A stretch of 34,184 nt of DNA, taken from an uncultured Gordonibacter sp. (GTDB taxonomy: Bacteria > Actinomycetota > Coriobacteriia > Coriobacteriales > Eggerthellaceae). The translations under genes were made by a program, and so were the position numbers. The stretch covers positions 1 through 34,184 of the forward strand of contig CAJFVW010000200.1 of assembly GCA_904420575.1 (NCBI GenBank), in the 5' to 3' direction. Every line of letters starts with the position of its first letter. Position 1 is the stretch's first letter. Of this stretch, positions 31,715-34,184 are shown piece after piece. Below the pieces are notes generated by a model. It had not been told where the DNA came from and made no database searches. It saw only the letters and a list, made by a program, of their open reading frames with translations.

Positions 31715-32491
31715 ATGTTTTTCAACGAGCGTAAAAAAGAATACGTGTCGGCGGGCGGGCCCGTTCGCTACCTGGACGGAAGCTCGCTTGCCCGGCCGTT
31801 CGACCTGCCGAAGCGCACGATTGCCGCCCTGTGCGCGTTCGTGCTGGTGGCCGCCGTCATCGGCGGCGTGTTCCTGTACAACTTCCTGGACACGGTGCTG
31901 AACGCCTCCGCACGCGAGCAGGCCAGCGTGGAACAGAACCTCGCGCGCGACGTGTCCTACGACCTGCCGCAGCTTTCCGCCCTCATGGCGGCCGACGACG
32001 ACGCCATCAGGCAGACGTTCGCCGACGCCGGCCTCACCATCTACGACAAGACGAACCCCGAAGAGAACCCCAATGGCGGCCTGGACCTCGTCAAGCTGCC
32101 CTCCGACGTGACCGAGGTGGACGCGGCCCTGCTGTACGCCCAGGGCGTGAGCAACCTTTCGGCGGCCGATGCCGCCAAGCTGCTCAAGGGCTCGTGGACC
32201 TTCACCGTCAGCCGCAACGACTACGTGGACATGCGCGTGAAGTACGCCGACTTCTCGTCCGGCAGCGTGGAGGCGGCCATTCAGGCCGCGATGGCCTCCG
32301 AAGGTCTGGAAGGATCCACGCTCGGCGAATCCGGCGTGGACGACGCCGGCAACACCTTCCAGACCGGCACCATCGACGTGGACGGCACCACGTACGCGTG
32401 GCGCGTGTCGGCCATCGCGCTCTCGTCGGTCTACGACATAACGGGGTTGCCCGACACCGCCGTGTACGTGGGCGTCCGCATGACGCCGTGA
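31715..32491 (+). CDS. Conserved-looking membrane-anchored protein of unknown function
   Basis: Product of 258 residues. A positively charged N-terminal segment (NERKKEY...) is followed by one membrane span (about 37-57, IAALCAFVLVAAVIGGVFLYNF), then an extracytoplasmic domain. This begins with a helical stretch (NASAREQASVEQNLARDV) and continues with acidic, strand-rich sequence (SWTFTVSRNDYVDMRVKYADF, TGTIDVDGTTYAWRVSAIAL). I do not recognise a family. AGAGAGGG lies upstream of the ATG. The stop codon lies in a 16-base palindrome (32487-32502). It is monocistronic, divergent from terC; no functional link can be drawn. Confidence 0.8.
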   Translation: MFFNERKKEYVSAGGPVRYLDGSSLARPFDLPKRTIAALCAFVLVAAVIGGVFLYNFLDTVLNASAREQASVEQNLARDVSYDLPQLSALMAADDDAIRQTFADAGLTIYDKTNPEENPNGGLDLVKLPSDVTEVDAALLYAQGVSNLSAADAAKLLKGSWTFTVSRNDYVDMRVKYADFSSGSVEAAIQAAMASEGLEGSTLGESGVDDAGNTFQTGTIDVDGTTYAWRVSAIALSSVYDITGLPDTAVYVGVRMTP

Positions 32492-32502
32492 CGTGCGTCA
32501 CG
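32487..32502 (+). terminator. Palindrome over the stop of the 31715 gene
   Basis: CGTGACG-TG-CGTCACG is a perfect inverted repeat containing the TGA stop. No T-tract. It may be a weak terminator. Confidence 0.35.
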
Positions 32503-32527
32503 ACGCGGGCGTCGCACGGTCCGGCAA

Positions 32528-32579
32528 TTGTTATCCTCAACTGCAAATAGAATAAAACCCTAGCGGTCAACAGGGGTTT
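32528..32579 (+). promoter_or_regulatory. Possible promoter region of the nap genes
   Basis: TTGTTATCCTCAA (32528-32540) has FNR-like ends TTG and TCAA but not the standard spacing. A -10-like TAGAAT is at 32548-32553. AAACCC (32555-32560) and GGGTTT (32574-32579) form an inverted repeat just after it. All are weak. The AT-rich character within GC-rich surroundings is the main support. Confidence 0.35.
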
Positions 32580-32660
32580 CCACACGCGCGCCGTCGCGTT
32601 TCCCCGATTGGCGCAAAGCCTGCCGAAGCACATCATGGTTCCCGAAGGAAAGGGAGCTGG

Positions 32661-33287
32661 ATGAAGCGTTCGAGCATCATAGCCGGGATTGCCGCCGCCA
32701 TCGTGGGCGGACAGGCCGTGTACCTGGCCGCCGCCGGCAAGGGCGAGCTTCTGCGTCCCCCCGGGGCGCAGTCCGAATCCGACTTCATGGCCCGCTGCGT
32801 CAAGTGCGGCAAATGCCTGGAAGCCTGTCCCTACCGGGCCGTGCACGTCGCGCCCGGCAACGCGGGCGCCGCAGCGGGAACCCCCGTCATCGACGCGCGC
32901 GAGCAGGCCTGCCGTCTGTGCGAGGACTTCCCCTGCGTCGCCGCCTGCCCCACCGGCGCGCTGCGCGACGTGGAGGCGCGCGCCGACGTGCATATGGGCA
33001 CCGCCGTCATCGAGGAGGATCTGTGCATCGCGCTGCAGGGCATGCGGTGCGAGGTGTGCTACCGCGTGTGCCCCCTCATCGACGAGGCCATGACCATCGA
33101 CTACCGCATGCGCGAGGGCGACGCCATCCATGCGGTGTTCGCGCCTCGGATAGACCGCGAGAAGTGCGTGGGCTGCGGCCTGTGCGTGGAGCGCTGCGTG
33201 GTAGGAGAGCCGCGCGTGGCCATCCGCATCGTGGCCGACCCGGACCAGGTGCAGGCGGCGCTCGACCGCAAGGGTGCGCCTGCCTGA
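32661..33287 (+). CDS. napG: NapG-like ferredoxin with four [4Fe-4S] clusters
   Basis: Electron carrier of 208 residues, probably passing electrons from the quinone pool (usually with NapH) to the periplasmic-type nitrate reductase. An N-terminal hydrophobic anchor (about 5-25) lacks a twin-arginine motif, unlike many NapG proteins. Four cysteine groups follow: CVKCGKCLEACP (46-57), CRLCEDFPCVAACP, CIALQGMRCEVCYRVCP, and CVGCGLCVERC, the NapG/MauM pattern. AAGGGAG lies upstream of ATG 32661. It is followed by napA. No napH is seen in the window; it may lie beyond the right edge. Confidence 0.85.
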   Translation: MKRSSIIAGIAAAIVGGQAVYLAAAGKGELLRPPGAQSESDFMARCVKCGKCLEACPYRAVHVAPGNAGAAAGTPVIDAREQACRLCEDFPCVAACPTGALRDVEARADVHMGTAVIEEDLCIALQGMRCEVCYRVCPLIDEAMTIDYRMREGDAIHAVFAPRIDREKCVGCGLCVERCVVGEPRVAIRIVADPDQVQAALDRKGAPA

Positions 33288-33302
33288 CAGGGCGACGGCG
33301 CG

Positions 33303-33398
33303 GCGTCCCCAGCGTCCCCAGCAGGCACAGCGGGCCGAAGGATCCCCCGCATCCCATGATCCTCCGGCCCCGCGCTTCGCGCTGCGTTCGGGATGACA
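33303..33398. repeat. Palindromic intergenic repeat between napG and napA
   Basis: Two tandem GCGTCCCCA copies (33303-33320) precede GGGCCGAAGGATC (33332-33344), which pairs with GATCCTCCGGCCC (33358-33370), 12 of 13. Then come GCGC-TTC-GCGC and TTCGGGATGACA (33387-33398). The last part resembles the widespread intergenic repeats ending GGATGACA. The whole spacer 33288-33582 shows no gene. Confidence 0.55.
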
Positions 33399-33505
33399 GA
33401 CGGAATGGCGAAACCTCCGTTCCGAGCGTTGGCAGCAGGCGGATCATGAAGGCGTTTCATCCGTTCAAGCAGGAACGGTGGAGCAATAGAGGCAAGGAAC
33501 CGGGA

Positions 33506-33550
33506 GGCCTTGCCGGCGGAGAGGCGCCCCGCGCCCCGGCCGGCAAGGCC
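33506..33550 (+). other. Perfect hairpin just upstream of napA
   Basis: GGCCTTGCCGGC (33506-33517) pairs perfectly with GCCGGCAAGGCC (33539-33550), 32 bases before the napA start. It could be an mRNA processing or stability element that sets napG and napA levels, or an intercistronic attenuator. Confidence 0.5.
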
Positions 33551-33582
33551 CACGAAGAGCAAGGCGAAAGGGAGGGCTGCAC

Positions 33583-34184
33583 ATGGACATTTCCAGGCGA
33601 TTGTTCGTCAAGACCACCGCCGTCGCATTGGCCAGCGCCGCCGCGGCAGGCACCATGTCGACGCTCGTGGGCTGCGCCGGCGGCGGGCAGACGGGCGCAT
33701 CGGCCGACGGCACCGGCGAGACGTATCTGTCGGTGTGCCGTTTCTGCGGCTGCGGATGCGGCGTCATCTGCGAAGTGAAGGACGGCCGGCTGGTTTCGGT
33801 GACCGGCGACCCCGACAACGGGTCGAACCGCGGGCTCAACTGCGTCAAGGGCTACTACCTGGCGAAGATCCTGTACGGCGAGGACCGTCTGACCACGCCG
33901 CTCGTCCGCGACGACAAGGCCACCAAGGGCACGAAGGAAGGCCTGCGCGAGGCGACGTGGGACGAGGCGCTGGACCTGGTGGCCGGCAAGTTGAAGGAGA
34001 CCTGGAAGAACGACAAGAGCCGCCTTGCGTTCTGGGGCAGCGGCCAGCAACCCATCGTGGAAGGCTACTGCACGGCCAAGTTCTGGAAGGCGGGGCTGCT
34101 GTCCAACAACATCGACCCGAACGCGCGCCTGTGCATGGCCAGCGCCGTGGTGGGCTTCATGAACGTGTTCCAGACCGACGAGCC
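33583..34184 (+). CDS. napA: Periplasmic-type nitrate reductase catalytic subunit, 5' part
   Basis: Reduces nitrate to nitrite outside the membrane with a Mo-bis-MGD centre and one [4Fe-4S] cluster. The first 200 residues are present and the gene runs off the right edge. A twin-arginine signal SRRLFVK (4-10) precedes a lipobox LVGC (C31), so it looks like a Tat-exported lipoprotein. The cluster ligands are C52, C55, C59 in CRFCGCGCG and C87 in RGLNCVKGYYLAKILYGEDRLTTPL, all diagnostic for NapA. DPNARLCMASAVVGFM carries the Mo-ligand cysteine C184. GGGAGG lies upstream of ATG 33583. Confidence 0.93.
   Translation, partial: MDISRRLFVKTTAVALASAAAAGTMSTLVGCAGGGQTGASADGTGETYLSVCRFCGCGCGVICEVKDGRLVSVTGDPDNGSNRGLNCVKGYYLAKILYGEDRLTTPLVRDDKATKGTKEGLREATWDEALDLVAGKLKETWKNDKSRLAFWGSGQQPIVEGYCTAKFWKAGLLSNNIDPNARLCMASAVVGFMNVFQTDE

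Noticed and set aside
32528-32540. FNR site upstream of napG
   Set aside because: The half sites TTG and TCAA are present but spacing and inner bases do not match TTGAT-N4-ATCAA; only mentioned as a weak possibility.

Overview
The window reads as chromosome of a high-GC, anaerobic, respiring actinobacterium, most likely an Eggerthellaceae member (Eggerthella/Gordonibacter-like). The reasons are strong GC bias at third codon positions, GTG and TTG starts, a LuxR-type regulator with a multi-spanning membrane domain beside an exported molybdopterin/heme protein, and a Nap-type nitrate reductase with a lipobox. Species assignment is inference; no 16S or marker search was possible.

Layout. 1-650: tRNA-Pro(GGG), two hairpins and a compact inverted-repeat element (316-512) resembling a non-autonomous transposon relic. 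650-2966 (-): hemH-coaBC. 3073-3807 (+): CmpB-like membrane protein. 3917-8573 (-): ileS-lspA-rluD, tightly packed. 8848-9720 (+): DegV fatty-acid-binding protein. 9896-11200 (-): dinB. 11388-12521 (+): a fold-type I aminotransferase-like protein in which the PLP lysine appears to be glutamate. 12630-13448 (-): coaX. 13745-15493 (+): OPT transporter. 15676-18013 (-): glf and a family 2 glycosyltransferase. 18287-20627: convergent pta and ackA (acetyl-CoA to acetate and ATP). 20957-21844 (-): membrane LuxR regulator, divergent from 22149-24911 (+): a triheme/sulfite-oxidase-fold lipoprotein gene broken by an in-frame TAG, a mini Moco-domain-like secreted protein and a lipoprotein. 25012-27908 (-): zinc metallopeptidase-xseA-xseB-hit. 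28235-29383 (-): rnd, divergent from the lipid kinase at 29450-30361 (+). 30510-31382 (-): terC behind a yybP-ykoY Mn2+ riboswitch. 31715-32491 (+): unknown membrane-anchored protein. 32661-34184 (+): napG-like ferredoxin and the 5' part of napA.

Most notable. (1) Two spacers between convergent genes (9724-9874 and 15517-15675) are copies of the same element. Each has a perfect hairpin, a conserved block TCGAYGCTGCGAAG, a long perfect stem whose sequence is unrelated between copies, and a conserved block CTTCTCGCTGACC. Constant ends with a variable but fully paired stem suggest an undescribed structured repeat or RNA family. (2) An amber codon directly after the lipobox of the triheme molybdoenzyme. 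(3) The lysine-less aminotransferase-like protein. (4) A Mn2+ riboswitch with a textbook terminator.

How the genes fit: CoA synthesis (coaBC, coaX) and acetate metabolism (pta, ackA), heme supply (hemH) for c-type cytochromes, and two extracytoplasmic molybdenum systems point to anaerobic respiration coupled to acetogenic energy metabolism. glf plus the glycosyltransferase suggest a galactofuranose-containing surface glycan.
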